The position numbers were made by a program, and so were the translations under genes. The notes beneath the pieces are model-generated. The model was not told the DNA's origin. It saw nothing but the letters and a program-made list of their open reading frames with translations, and made no database searches. This document shows positions 16,836-24,842 of a stretch of DNA of 42,346 nt, one piece after another. The DNA is taken from contig JAEFAE010000021.1 in assembly GCA_016291135.1 (NCBI GenBank), positions 1 through 42,346 of the forward strand. Direction: 5' to 3'. Position 1 is the stretch's first letter, and every line of letters begins with the position of its first letter. The stretch comes from Bacteroidales bacterium. Lineage in GTDB: Bacteria > Bacteroidota > Bacteroidia > Bacteroidales > F082.

Positions 16836-16865
16836 CAAAAATAGGAAATTCTAAGTTTGGAACAA
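16836..16865 (-). promoter_or_regulatory. Bacteroidetes-type promoter of the TPR gene
   Basis: Minus-strand TTG (16863-16865), 19-bp spacer and TATTTTTG (16836-16843); leader of about 35 nt. Confidence 0.7.
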
Positions 16866-16916
16866 CAAAAAACTGCATTTTTTTCTTTCTGTTCCGGTTG
16901 GAGCGATTCGCATCGC

Positions 16917-16944
16917 TTGCCTTGACGTTATTTTACTATCTTTG
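16917..16944 (+). promoter_or_regulatory. Promoter of the trmH-like gene
   Basis: TATCTTTG at 16937-16944, 21 bp before the ATG; the nearest -33-like TTG (16917-16919) has a short 17-bp spacer. Confidence 0.6.
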
Positions 16945-16964
16945 CGGCGTAAATCCATCGCGAT

Positions 16965-17654
16965 ATGACCCCTAGAGACAAAGCCCTTCTTGATTTCCTG
17001 TATCCGTTCATTTCCGACGAGCGGAAACAGCGCTTCGATGACGTGTTGGCCAACCGCACCCGCCACCTCACCGTGGTGCTGGAAGACATCTTCCAGCCGC
17101 ACAACGCCAGTGCGGTGTTGAGGAGCTGTGACCTCACCGGTGTGCAGGACGTCCATATCATCGAAAACAACTTTACCTACGACATCAATCCCGATGTGGT
17201 GATGGGAAGCAACAAGTGGCTCGACGTGCGTCGGTACAACGAGTTGGATTTCAATACGCCGGTGGTGCTCGACCAGCTGAAGTCCAAGGGTTACCAGATT
17301 GTGGCCACCTGCCCGCATCGCGACGACTTCACCCCGGAGACCCTGCCGTTGGACCAACCGGTAGCATTGGTTTTTGGCACCGAAAAGACGGGCATTACCG
17401 ACTATGTGATGGAGCATGCCGACCGTTTTGTGCGCATCCCGATGGTGGGTTTCACCGAAAGCTTCAACATCAGCGTTTCGGCGGCGTTGCTGGTGTATAC
17501 GCTGACCCGTCGCCTGCATGAATCGACGGATATCGACTGGCATCTTTCCGACGATGAGAAAGAGGAGGTCCGCCTGGAATGGACGAAGCGCACCTTAAAT
17601 CGGATCCGGCAATACGAACGGAAGTTCAAGGAACTTCATCCGGAGTTTGACTAA
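16965..17654 (+). CDS. trmH: SpoU/TrmH-family RNA 2'-O-methyltransferase (likely tRNA Gm18)
   Basis: SAM-dependent knot-fold (SPOUT) methyltransferase, 229 residues. Motif 1 is EDIFQPHNASAVLRSCDLTGVQDVHII, with the Asn and catalytic-type Arg; motif 2 is PVALVFGTEKTGIT; motif 3 is RIPMVGFTESFNISVSAALLVYTL. The order and the short N-terminus, without an L30e-like RNA-binding domain, fit TrmH, which methylates G18 of tRNA, rather than RlmB. A basic C-terminal helix (EWTKRTLNRIRQYERKF) is typical of TrmH. It is a single gene with its own promoter, convergent with the small membrane-protein gene 14 bp downstream. Target RNA is inferred from the family. Confidence 0.88.
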   Translation: MTPRDKALLDFLYPFISDERKQRFDDVLANRTRHLTVVLEDIFQPHNASAVLRSCDLTGVQDVHIIENNFTYDINPDVVMGSNKWLDVRRYNELDFNTPVVLDQLKSKGYQIVATCPHRDDFTPETLPLDQPVALVFGTEKTGITDYVMEHADRFVRIPMVGFTESFNISVSAALLVYTLTRRLHESTDIDWHLSDDEKEEVRLEWTKRTLNRIRQYERKFKELHPEFD

Positions 17655-17668
17655 GTGGAAGCTATTTC

Positions 17669-17965
17669 CTATTTTTTCTTGCGTTTCCCGTTTTCCACCC
17701 TGATCCAGAGCCGCCACATCAGCCAGCCCCAGGCGAAGAACAGGACGTAGAAGATCCATTTCGGGACCGAGGTCTGATAGGCGCCTTCCTTGTCGATTTG
17801 CTGGTATTGTTCGGTGGGGATGTCGGCGTAGTAATAGGAGCCGGCCCCGAAGTCGTAGCCTTTGACGAGGCCGAGCCGGTTGGCCATGATCCAGCCGGCC
17901 AAAAACAAAGTGATTACCACCACGACGATGGTAATCACTTTGAATATTTTATGGTTTTTATCCAT
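17669..17965 (-). CDS. Small two-helix membrane protein, function unknown
   Basis: 98 residues with a transmembrane helix at about 8-27 (VITIVVVVITLFLAGWIMAN), an extracytoplasmic segment of about 40 residues rich in Tyr and Gly, a second helix at about 70-87 (WIFYVLFFAWGWLMWRLW), and a basic KRKKK tail. Its start overlaps the yeiH-like stop by one base (TAATG on the minus strand), so translation is very likely coupled to the transporter. The context suggests an accessory subunit or local partner of that transporter; I do not recognise the family. Confidence 0.8.
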   Translation of the reverse strand: MDKNHKIFKVITIVVVVITLFLAGWIMANRLGLVKGYDFGAGSYYYADIPTEQYQQIDKEGAYQTSVPKWIFYVLFFAWGWLMWRLWIRVENGKRKKK

Positions 17966-19302
17966 TATTTGAACATGTCGAGTACGGGGACCTCAAAGAG
18001 CACACCCGAAAGGAGGAGCCATACGGCAAACAGGGTGAGGGCGATGTTGAACACCTGGCCGATGATGTAGAGCCAGAGCACCTTGCCGCCTTGCATCTGT
18101 TTGAAGAGGCTCTTGAAGTTGGTGTCGAGGCCGATGCTGGTGAAGGCCAGCACGAAAGCCCAGTTCTTGTATTGGTCGAGCACGCCGTTGATGGCTTTCA
18201 CGTCGCCGCCCATGGGTTGGACGATGAAGGAAGCGACCAGCGAAGCGACGAAGAAACCGATGATGAACTTCGGGAAGCGGTTCCAGATCTCGCCGGCACC
18301 CACTTTCTGGTTCGGGTCTTTGTCGACCTTGGTGGCGAAGAAGATGGCCACGAAGAAGGCGATGAAGCCGATGAGGATGTTCTGGATGGACTTCACGAGC
18401 ACGGCGGCTTGTTCGGCTTCCTCGCCGAGGGCGTTACCGGCCAGCACCACGGCACCCGTCGAGTCGACGGTGCCGCCGATGAGGGCGCCACCCATGAGTT
18501 GGTTCATGCCGCAGGCGCGGATGATCATGGGTTCGAACACCATCATCAGGATGGTGAAGATGATGGAGATGGAGATGGCCAGCGAGAGGTCTTCCTTCTT
18601 GGCCTTGGCGGCCGCACCGGTGGCGATGGCGGCGCTGGTGCCGCACACCGAAGTGGCGGAGGCCAGGGTGATGACCAACGGCTTGTTGTCGATCTTCAGC
18701 ACCTTGGTGCCCAGCCACCACATGAAGATGATGACGATGGGCGTCACGATCCAGGCGATGCCGAGACCGTAGAGGCCGAACTTGGCGATGTTGCTGAACA
18801 GCACCGAGAAGCCCATGATGACCAGACCGGTCTTGATGTAGAACTCCGTGCGAATGGCGGGTTTCAGCCATTCAGGCGTGCCGACGGTATTGGAGATGAG
18901 CAGGCCGATGAGCAATGCCCAGAAAGCCCATTCGAGGTACATCTTCAAGGTGTATTCGGCGCTGATCATTCTCACGACGATACAGATGATGAACAGCACG
19001 ATGTAAGCCGGGATGAATTTCTTGATCTTCTCGCCCTGCAGCTTGATGCCGATGCCGAACAAGACGCCGGTCACTAGGAAGGTGCGGAGCAGCTTGATCC
19101 AGAAGTCGCCATTGAACTGGGCGGCCAGGGATTTCTTTTCTTCCACGTTCTCCCACCAGTGCCAGGTGCCGAACTTGGCGGCGGAGAAGTCGAACGAACC
19201 GGTCAGGACGGCGATGCAGGCCACGGCGATGACGATGAAGCCGATCCACACGGCCAGCCAGTCCTCTTTTTTCCAAAGGTTGGATGCTTTATTGTTGCTC
19301 AT
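17965..19302 (-). CDS. YeiH-family putative sulfate exporter
   Basis: 445-residue polytopic inner-membrane protein with about ten hydrophobic segments. The middle carries the conserved stretch LVITLASATSVCGTSAAIATGAAAKAKKEDL and GALIGGTVDSTGAVVLAGNALG, both typical of the YeiH (UPF0324) family, annotated as putative sulfate exporters on thin experimental evidence. It is longer than E. coli YeiH (about 350) because of an N-terminal extension with an extra helix and a loop (residues 1-90), a form common in Bacteroidota. It lies between a porin gene and a small membrane-protein gene on the same strand, with a 33-bp and a -1-bp gap, so the three probably form an operon. The substrate is uncertain. 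Confidence 0.88.
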   Translation of the reverse strand: MSNNKASNLWKKEDWLAVWIGFIVIAVACIAVLTGSFDFSAAKFGTWHWWENVEEKKSLAAQFNGDFWIKLLRTFLVTGVLFGIGIKLQGEKIKKFIPAYIVLFIICIVVRMISAEYTLKMYLEWAFWALLIGLLISNTVGTPEWLKPAIRTEFYIKTGLVIMGFSVLFSNIAKFGLYGLGIAWIVTPIVIIFMWWLGTKVLKIDNKPLVITLASATSVCGTSAAIATGAAAKAKKEDLSLAISISIIFTILMMVFEPMIIRACGMNQLMGGALIGGTVDSTGAVVLAGNALGEEAEQAAVLVKSIQNILIGFIAFFVAIFFATKVDKDPNQKVGAGEIWNRFPKFIIGFFVASLVASFIVQPMGGDVKAINGVLDQYKNWAFVLAFTSIGLDTNFKSLFKQMQGGKVLWLYIIGQVFNIALTLFAVWLLLSGVLFEVPVLDMFK

Positions 19303-19306
19303 AATG

Positions 19307-19337
19307 ATTAAATCTTTGAATGATAGATCTTTAAATT
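19307..19337. repeat. Degenerate octamer array (TTTRAATC type), porin-yeiH junction
   Basis: Plus-strand reading ATTAAATC-TTTGAATG-ATAGATC-TTTAAATT. It begins 5 bp from the yeiH-like start codon and overlaps the porin stop codon (19336-19338). Related arrays occur at 30360-30391 and 41356-41378. Confidence 0.5.
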
Positions 19338-20403
19338 AGAACTTATAGCTGAGGATACCGACCACGCGATGGGAGTTGGTGCCCGTTTCTTTTTGGACCA
19401 GGGAATAGTCGAGTTTGAAGTTCAGTGACTTCACCGGCCAGTAGTTGATGCCCACAGTGTACCAGTTGGTGCCGCCGTTTTCGATACTGGCATCTTTGGT
19501 GAAGTGCTCGTAACGAAGCACGGGCATCAGTTTCTGCACTTTGCCTTCTTTGCCGAACTTGAAGTTGTAACCGGCCACGGCATAGTAACCGTTGGATTGG
19601 AACACCTCGTCGGTGTATACCGGAGTGAGGCCTTCGGGATCGTTATACGACACCGTCCGATAACCGGTGGTTCCGTTCAGATATTCAGCACGAATGAGCA
19701 AGTCGCCGTCGTTGTACTGGGCACCGGCGCTCCAGCGGTCACGCTTGCCTTGGTTGAGCTCGTCTTTCAGATAGGCTCCGTTGTAGTATGAGGCGCTGAG
19801 GGTCAGGTCCTTCAACATGGGGCGGACTTCCAAACGACCGACGATGTCCTTGCGATTGTTGTTGTCGGTGGTGGTGGGGCCGTTGCCGTTGAACACGCCG
19901 AGGCTGTAGGTGACCAGGCTGAAATCCTTGCCTTCCACAGGGAAGAGGTTACCGGTGGCCATGATACCAAGGTCACGACCCAGGCCGCCGACGCCGCACA
20001 CGTCGCCATAACCGACGAGCTTCTGCACGCTCTCGCCGTAGTCGAAGATCTCGAGGTTGACGGGGTTGATGGGGCTTTCGAGGGTGAAGGGGGTCTTGAA
20101 CTGACCGACCTGGATGGCGAATTCATTGCAGGCTTTGTACTTCACGAAAGCATCGACCAACATGGGGGAGCGGCTGAAGTCGCCTTGGATCTTGTAAGAC
20201 AGTTTGGGAGTGAGCTTGCCTTCGACCGACATACGGACACGGCGCATGCGAAGGGTGTTGTCGTTGAGTTTGAAATCCTCGTTGAAGTTGGCTTGATAGA
20301 GTCCTTGCACAAAACCGGAGATCTTCGGACCTTCCTGGGCTTTGAGGTTCATTGGAAACAGAATGCATACTAATCCAATGATTAATAACAAGTTACGTTT
20401 CAT
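19336..20403 (-). CDS. Outer-membrane porin (OprO/OprP-like)
   Basis: 355 residues with a signal peptide (about 1-22, ending LKAQ) and a beta-barrel of alternating strands that closes on the typical C-terminal Phe (GILSYKF). The start GPKISGFVQGLYQANF and the block LRMRRVRMSVEGKLTPKLSYKIQGDFSRSP, followed by the GQFKTPFTLE signature, match the phosphate-selective porin O/P family. Anion selectivity is known only for some members, so the solute is not certain here. It is first in a likely operon with a YeiH-type transporter, which would fit passage of an anion across both membranes. Its upstream region has a -7 element, no good -33 element and an operator-like palindrome, suggesting activator-dependent expression. 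Confidence 0.9.
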   Translation of the reverse strand: MKRNLLLIIGLVCILFPMNLKAQEGPKISGFVQGLYQANFNEDFKLNDNTLRMRRVRMSVEGKLTPKLSYKIQGDFSRSPMLVDAFVKYKACNEFAIQVGQFKTPFTLESPINPVNLEIFDYGESVQKLVGYGDVCGVGGLGRDLGIMATGNLFPVEGKDFSLVTYSLGVFNGNGPTTTDNNNRKDIVGRLEVRPMLKDLTLSASYYNGAYLKDELNQGKRDRWSAGAQYNDGDLLIRAEYLNGTTGYRTVSYNDPEGLTPVYTDEVFQSNGYYAVAGYNFKFGKEGKVQKLMPVLRYEHFTKDASIENGGTNWYTVGINYWPVKSLNFKLDYSLVQKETGTNSHRVVGILSYKF

Positions 20404-20455
20404 AGAATGGTTATTTTAAATGTTGTTTTGCTTGTTTTCAATCAAAAAGACGGGG

Positions 20456-20463
20456 CAAAAATA
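20456..20463 (-). promoter_or_regulatory. -7 element of the porin operon
   Basis: Minus-strand TATTTTTG. No TTG or TTTG is found 18-22 bp upstream, where an AT-rich stretch stands instead, suggesting need of an activator. Confidence 0.6.
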
Positions 20464-20510
20464 GTAAAAATGTTTATAGTATATACATTGATAGTAAATA
20501 TATTTACTAT
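20461..20510. promoter_or_regulatory. Operator-like region: 20-bp AT palindrome plus spaced ATAGTA repeats
   Basis: ATAGTAAATATATTTACTAT (20491-20510) is a perfect palindrome made only of A and T. ATAGTA recurs at 20461, 20476 and 20491, exactly 15 bp apart. The palindrome centre is about 41 bp upstream of the -7 element centre, a usual activator position. The regulator is unknown. Confidence 0.55.
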
Positions 20511-20590
20511 TTAAAAAGGCGCAATCGTTAAGGATTTAAGGGAGTTGCGTAGTGCCGTTGGGGGAGTCTCGCTAAGCAGGGTTTGCCTTG

Positions 20591-21109
20591 CTATTGTTTT
20601 TCGCTATGACGAACGATCTCTTCGAAGGAGATCTTAAACCATTCGGTATAGCATTCGGGATGAAGTTTGAGGTCGGCGGCGATGTCGTCGAGCGCCATGT
20701 ATTTCCAGGAAGCCACCTCTTCGGGGTTGACGACCGGGGTGTCGTCGCTTTGCCCGAACCACACATGGTCGAACTCATGCTCGATGAGGCCCAGGCCGAC
20801 GGGTGCCTTATATATAAAGGTGAAGACTTCGTGCATGTCGCACGTCATGCCCATCTCTTCTTGAAGGCGGCGCGCGGTGGCTTGTTGCATGGATTCGCCG
20901 TTGCGGGGATGGCTGCAGCAGGTGTTGGTCCAGAGACCGGGGGAGTGGTATTTCGAAAAAGCCCGCTGTTGCAGCAGCAATTCGCCCTTGCTGTTGAAGA
21001 GGAAAATCGAGAAGGCGCGATGGAGCCGGGGCACGATGTGGGCGGCCATCTTCTCCATGATGCCGACCTGCTGGTCTTTGTCGTCCACTAAAACTACGTA
21101 CTCGTCCAT
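20591..21109 (-). CDS. idi: Isopentenyl-diphosphate delta-isomerase, type 1
   Basis: Nudix-fold enzyme that interconverts isopentenyl and dimethylallyl diphosphate. 172 residues from ATG 21109. The catalytic cysteine is Cys65 in WTNTCCSHPRNGE; the metal-binding and catalytic acidic pair is Glu110/Glu112 in IEHEFDHVW; a Nudix-type helix lies in ARRLQEEMGM. A GTG one codon upstream (21110-21112) is possible, but the ATG overlaps the ychF stop as TGATG, a classic coupling junction, so the ATG is preferred. It is co-transcribed with ychF. The hydrophilic C-terminus is of normal length. Confidence 0.94.
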   Translation of the reverse strand: MDEYVVLVDDKDQQVGIMEKMAAHIVPRLHRAFSIFLFNSKGELLLQQRAFSKYHSPGLWTNTCCSHPRNGESMQQATARRLQEEMGMTCDMHEVFTFIYKAPVGLGLIEHEFDHVWFGQSDDTPVVNPEEVASWKYMALDDIAADLKLHPECYTEWFKISFEEIVRHSEKQ

Positions 21110-22179
21110 CACACGTTGAATCGGATGTTAAGGATGTCGCCGTCCTGCACCACGTAGGTCTTGCCCTCGACACGGAACTTGCCGGCTTCCTTGACGGCGG
21201 CTTCGGAGCCATATTGCAGGAAGTCTTCGGTACTCATTACCTCGGCGCGGATGAAGCCGCGTTGCAGGTCGCTGTGGATGGCGCCGGCAGCGATGGGGGC
21301 GGTGTCGCCCACATGGATGGTCCAGGCACGGGTCTCGTCGGGGCCGGTGGTGAAGAACGAATGCAGGTTCAGCGTATGGTAGGCGGTGCGCACCAGTTTG
21401 TTCACGCCAGGCTCCGTCAGGCCGGCGTCTTCCATGAAGAGCTGACGGTCGTCGGCATCCAACTCGGCGATCTCGGCCTCGAGCTTGCCGGCGATGATGA
21501 GCATGTCCTGACCTTCCTTCAAGGCGGCCTTCACGGCATCGGAGTAGGCGTTGCCCGTAGTGGCGGAGGCGTCGTCGACGTTGCAGACATAGATGATCGG
21601 CTTGGCGGTGAGCAGCTGGAGGTCTTGGATGTATTTCCGGTCTTCGGCATCCACCTTGGCGTCGCGGGCGTTACCCATGTTCTCGAGCACCTCTTTATAA
21701 ACGCTCAGCACGTCAAAAGCCTTCTTGTTGTCTTTTTCGCCGTTCTTCAGGAGCTTCTGCACGCGTTCCAGCTTGCGGGTAACCAGGTCCAGGTCGCGCA
21801 CCTGCAGCTCCAAATCCACGAGTTCCATGTCGCGAACCGGGTCCACGCTGCCCTCGCTGTGGGGGATGTTGGGGTCGTCGAAGCAGCGCAGCACATGGAT
21901 CAAGGCGTCCATGGTCTGCACCTCGGCGAGAAGCTTGTTGCCCACGCCTTGGCCGCCCTTGCTCAGTCCGGGCAGGTCAACGATCTCGACGGTGGCGGGC
22001 ACGATGCGTTTTGAATGGGAGATATTGTCGATTTTCTTGAGACGGTCGTCCACGACTTCGCACATGCCGATGTTCGATTTCGAGGCAAAGCCGATTTCCG
22101 CCTTGGTATTGGAGATGCAGTTGAATAGGGTGGTCTTTCCAGTGCTTGAAAGTCCGATGATTCCACAGTTGAGTGCCAT
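21109..22179 (-). CDS. ychF: YchF/Obg-type ATPase with unusual P-loop
   Basis: Translation-associated P-loop NTPase that in characterised members prefers ATP and binds the ribosome. 356 residues, near normal (about 363). G1 reads GLSSTGKTTL rather than the common GLPNVGKSTL, still a valid Walker A; the stretch that usually reads FPFCTIEPN is replaced by FASKSNIG; G3 is DLPGLSKGG instead of DIAGLVKGA; G4 is NVDD. The diagnostic IHVLRCFDDPNI, the coiled-coil insert (about 130-200) and the C-terminal TGS domain (LHSFFTTGPDETRAWTI, then RGFIRAEVMS and GDILNIRFNV) are intact. Its stop overlaps the idi start. A TATCTTTG element lies about 20 bp upstream of the ATG. Confidence 0.9.
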   Translation of the reverse strand: MALNCGIIGLSSTGKTTLFNCISNTKAEIGFASKSNIGMCEVVDDRLKKIDNISHSKRIVPATVEIVDLPGLSKGGQGVGNKLLAEVQTMDALIHVLRCFDDPNIPHSEGSVDPVRDMELVDLELQVRDLDLVTRKLERVQKLLKNGEKDNKKAFDVLSVYKEVLENMGNARDAKVDAEDRKYIQDLQLLTAKPIIYVCNVDDASATTGNAYSDAVKAALKEGQDMLIIAGKLEAEIAELDADDRQLFMEDAGLTEPGVNKLVRTAYHTLNLHSFFTTGPDETRAWTIHVGDTAPIAAGAIHSDLQRGFIRAEVMSTEDFLQYGSEAAVKEAGKFRVEGKTYVVQDGDILNIRFNV

Positions 22180-22199
22180 AGTAATGTCAATTAAGGATG

Positions 22200-22207
22200 C
22201 AAAGATA
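22200..22207 (-). promoter_or_regulatory. -7 element of ychF-idi
   Basis: Minus-strand TATCTTTG, 21 bp before the ychF ATG and within 15 bp of the end of the upstream gene. No clear -33 element. Confidence 0.55.
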
Positions 22208-22212
22208 CGAAA

Positions 22213-23013
22213 TTAATACTTGTCGCCAGCATTCCAGTCGATATGTTTGTATTCCGGATCGTTGTTGGGGTAATACGGGGGTTGCTGAGGAGGGTAGTCG
22301 TCGTTGGGATCCTGGTCTTTGAAAGGAGAGCGCTCCTGATGGTGCCGGATGAGTTTGACGCCGAGTTTCCACAACCGGATGTCGCCCCAGATGAACAATC
22401 CAAGCAAAACCAAACCCAGGACAGGATGGATGTAGTCGTTGATCATCAATATCCAGTCGAAGAGGCCGTGGATGAGGGCGGCGCCGAACAGGCTCATCAG
22501 CAGATAGCCGAACGTTCCCTTGTCGCTGAACTTGGCCAGGGATAGGAAGTAGCCCATGACGACGGCAAAGAGGAAATGCCCGGGTACCGAGAGCAGGGCG
22601 CGGATGATGCCGGTGGTGATGCCGGTGCCCAGGTCGGAGAGGGCTGCCTGCATGACGTAGAGGACGTTTTCGACACAGGCAAAGCCGAGCCCAACGAAAG
22701 CGGCATAGACGATGCCGTCCATGTGTTCGTTGAAGTTGCGGTTCCACCAGATGAGCAAGAACAGGATGACGAACTTGCAAAGCTCCTCGCAAAAGCCTGC
22801 CTCAATGAAAGCCGAGTAGAACACGCTCTCGGAGGGGAAGACAACATTGATGATGGAAACCAGCGTGAGGTCGGCCGGGATGGCGATCATGCCTCCGAGG
22901 AATGCCAGGATCAGCAAGCCGATGGGCTCCTTCTCGTATTTGTCTTGACGATAGACGAATACCATCAGCAAGATGACGGGAAGCAGCGATAGGGCAATCA
23001 ATAGCAACGACAT
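22213..23013 (-). CDS. PrsW-family intramembrane metalloprotease
   Basis: 266-residue membrane protein with about seven or eight transmembrane segments. The family motifs are present in order: EEP-containing N-terminal loop (DKYEKEPIGLL), EAGFCEELCKF with the paired glutamates, DGIVYAAFVGLGFACVENVLY, the VPGHFLFAVVMGYF histidine block and ALIHGLFDW. In Bacillus, PrsW cleaves the anti-sigma factor RsiW; most Bacteroidota members have unknown substrates, and no sigma or anti-sigma gene lies nearby. The C-terminal 40 residues are a soluble Pro/Asp/Tyr-rich tail. A -7 element (23058-23065) lies 45-52 bp upstream, divergent from the guaA promoter. Confidence 0.88.
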   Translation of the reverse strand: MSLLLIALSLLPVILLMVFVYRQDKYEKEPIGLLILAFLGGMIAIPADLTLVSIINVVFPSESVFYSAFIEAGFCEELCKFVILFLLIWWNRNFNEHMDGIVYAAFVGLGFACVENVLYVMQAALSDLGTGITTGIIRALLSVPGHFLFAVVMGYFLSLAKFSDKGTFGYLLMSLFGAALIHGLFDWILMINDYIHPVLGLVLLGLFIWGDIRLWKLGVKLIRHHQERSPFKDQDPNDDYPPQQPPYYPNNDPEYKHIDWNAGDKY

Positions 23014-23057
23014 GTCCGAAACAGGTTGGTTAGGTGGATGCTTGTTTAATTTTTAGG

Positions 23058-23065
23058 CAAAAATA
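23058..23065 (-). promoter_or_regulatory. -7 element of the prsW-like gene
   Basis: Minus-strand TATTTTTG in the 107-bp gap shared with divergent guaA. Confidence 0.55.
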
Positions 23066-23072
23066 ACAAATC

Positions 23073-23105
23073 TTGGTTTCCTTACGCCGAAAAACGTTAC
23101 TTTTG
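23073..23105 (+). promoter_or_regulatory. Promoter of guaA
   Basis: TACTTTTG (23098-23105) as the -7 element, with TTG at 23073-23075 as a possible -33 element (22-bp spacer); the ATG follows 15 bp later. Confidence 0.6.
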
Positions 23106-23120
23106 CAAAAAACTTGTGCC

Positions 23121-24695
23121 ATGCAGGAAATGATTCTCATCCTCGATTTTGGCTCCCAGGTGACCCAGTTGATCGGCCGTCGTCTGCGCGAGTTGAACGT
23201 CTATTGCGAAATCCATCCCTATAACAAGATCCCCGCCATCGGCGAGCATGTGAAGGGCGTTATCCTCAGCGGAAGCCCCTTCTCGGTGCGTGATGAAAAG
23301 GCTCCTTACGTGAACCTGGAGGGGATCAAGGGCAAACTGCCGTTGCTGGGAATTTGCTACGGTGCCCAGTTCATGGCCCATCATTTTGGTGGGGAAGTCA
23401 ATGGCTCCATCGCCCGCGAGTATGGACGTGCCATGTTGAAGGTGGTGGATGGGGCTTCGCCGCTGTTCCAAGGGATGAGCCCGACCAGTCAGGTGTGGAT
23501 GAGCCATGGCGACACCATCGCCCGTTTGCCGAAAGGGGCTCGGGTGATCGCCTCCACCGAAGATGTGGAGAACGCCGCCTATACCATCGACGGCGAGCAG
23601 ACCTACGCCGTGCAGTTCCATCCCGAGGTGTTCCATACCAAGGAAGGGCCGCAGCTTCTCAAGAACTTCGCCCTGGGCATCTGTGGATGCCAGGGCGACT
23701 GGACTCCGGCCTCTTTTGTGGAGAATACCGTGACGATGCTTCGCCAGCAGCTGGGCGACGACAAGGTCATCTTGGGCTTGTCGGGCGGCGTGGACAGCAC
23801 CGTGGCCGCCGTGTTGCTCAACAAGGCGATTGGCCACAACCTGACCTGCATCTTCGTGGATAACGGCCTGTTGCGCAAGAATGAGTTTGAGGAGGTGCTC
23901 GACTCCTATCAGGAGATGGGACTGAACGTGGTCGGCGTCCATGCCGGGCCGTTGTTCTTGAAGAAGCTGGAGGGTGTCACCGATCCCGAGGCCAAACGCA
24001 AGGCCATCGGTTCCACCTTCATCGAGGTCTTCGACGCCGAGGCGCAGAAGATCGAGGGGGCCCGTTGGCTGGCCCAAGGCACCATCTATCCCGACGTGAT
24101 CGAGAGCGTCAGCGTCAACGGCCCTAGCTGCAAGATCAAGTCGCATCACAACGTGGGTGGCCTTCCCGAGAAGATGAACCTGAAGATCGTGGAGCCGCTG
24201 CGCACCTTGTTCAAGGACGAAGTGCGACGGGTGGGTCGTTCCCTCGGCATCAAACGGGAGCTGATCGGCCGCCATCCTTTCCCCGGCCCGAGCCTCGGGA
24301 TCCGCATCCTGGGCGAGGTGACGGAGGAGAAACTCCGGATCTTGCGCGATGCAGACGACATTTTCATCAAGGGACTCCGGAACTGGCCTTGCGAACTGCC
24401 CAGCGCCTCCTATCCCAACGAGATGGCCGACAACCTGTACGACAGCATCTGGCAGGCGGGTACCATGCTCCTGCCGGTGAAGTCGGTGGGCGTCATGGGC
24501 GACGAAAGAAGCTACGAATACACCATCGCCTTGCGGGCGGTGATCTCCACCGACGGCATGACCGCCGACTGGGTGCACCTGCCGTACGACTTCATGGCCA
24601 AGGTGTCGAATGATATAATTAATAAGGTAAAGGGAGTGAACCGGGTATGCTACGACATCTCCTCGAAACCGCCGGCGACCATCGAGTGGGAATGA
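23121..24695 (+). CDS. guaA: GMP synthase (glutamine-hydrolysing)
   Basis: Converts XMP to GMP using glutamine and ATP. 524 residues. The class I amidotransferase domain comes first: nucleophile Cys79 in GICYGAQF and the His/Glu pair in QFHPEVFHT. The ATP pyrophosphatase domain has SGGVDS at 221-226. The dimerisation domain carries [34 protein letters not shown] and the terminal KPPATIEWE. The frame is open to an ATG at 23073, but that lies inside the promoter; ATG 23121 ([13 protein letters not shown]) matches the family start. No conventional terminator follows; instead two REP-like hairpin units occupy the gap to the next gene. Confidence 0.98.
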   Translation: MQEMILILDFGSQVTQLIGRRLRELNVYCEIHPYNKIPAIGEHVKGVILSGSPFSVRDEKAPYVNLEGIKGKLPLLGICYGAQFMAHHFGGEVNGSIAREYGRAMLKVVDGASPLFQGMSPTSQVWMSHGDTIARLPKGARVIASTEDVENAAYTIDGEQTYAVQFHPEVFHTKEGPQLLKNFALGICGCQGDWTPASFVENTVTMLRQQLGDDKVILGLSGGVDSTVAAVLLNKAIGHNLTCIFVDNGLLRKNEFEEVLDSYQEMGLNVVGVHAGPLFLKKLEGVTDPEAKRKAIGSTFIEVFDAEAQKIEGARWLAQGTIYPDVIESVSVNGPSCKIKSHHNVGGLPEKMNLKIVEPLRTLFKDEVRRVGRSLGIKRELIGRHPFPGPSLGIRILGEVTEEKLRILRDADDIFIKGLRNWPCELPSASYPNEMADNLYDSIWQAGTMLLPVKSVGVMGDERSYEYTIALRAVISTDGMTADWVHLPYDFMAKVSNDIINKVKGVNRVCYDISSKPPATIEWE

Positions 24696-24697
24696 TC

Positions 24698-24815
24698 ACC
24701 CTGTATGGGTGTCCTGTTGGCAACCAGGGGTCGGCAACCCCTGGGAATGGACGGTGATCGGAGTTGCACCCCAATAGGGGTGCCCTGTCGGTAACCCAGG
24801 GCTGTAAACCCTGGT
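24698..24815. repeat. Two tandem REP-like palindromic units
   Basis: Unit A (24698-24745): hairpin CACCC-TGTAT-GGGTG, then CCAGGGGT-CGGCA-ACCCCTGG. Unit B (24768-24815): hairpin CACCCC-AATA-GGGGTG, then CCAGGG-CTGTAAA-CCCTGG. The two share the order and core CCTGT(T/C)GG(C/T)AACC, and their starts lie 70 bp apart. They fill most of the 147-bp gap between guaA and the LysM gene. The layout resembles dispersed intergenic repeats (REP/BIME) mobilised in trans by REP-associated transposases, but no such gene is in the window. Either unit could also slow transcription. Confidence 0.7.
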
Positions 24816-24842
24816 GAAAAATGAAATAAAAGGAAACAAATT

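Noticed and set aside
21110..21112. GTG start for idi
   Set aside because: The ATG directly after it overlaps the ychF stop as TGATG, a more typical coupled start; the difference is one residue.
23097..24578. Long antisense open frame over guaA (and similar ones over gcvP at 7772-9079, the BatA gene at 30303-32414 and parC at 32123-35089)
   Set aside because: GC-rich codon bias of the real genes leaves few stop codons on the opposite strand. The translations are His/Gly/Asp-rich without family motifs, while the sense frames are full-length known proteins.
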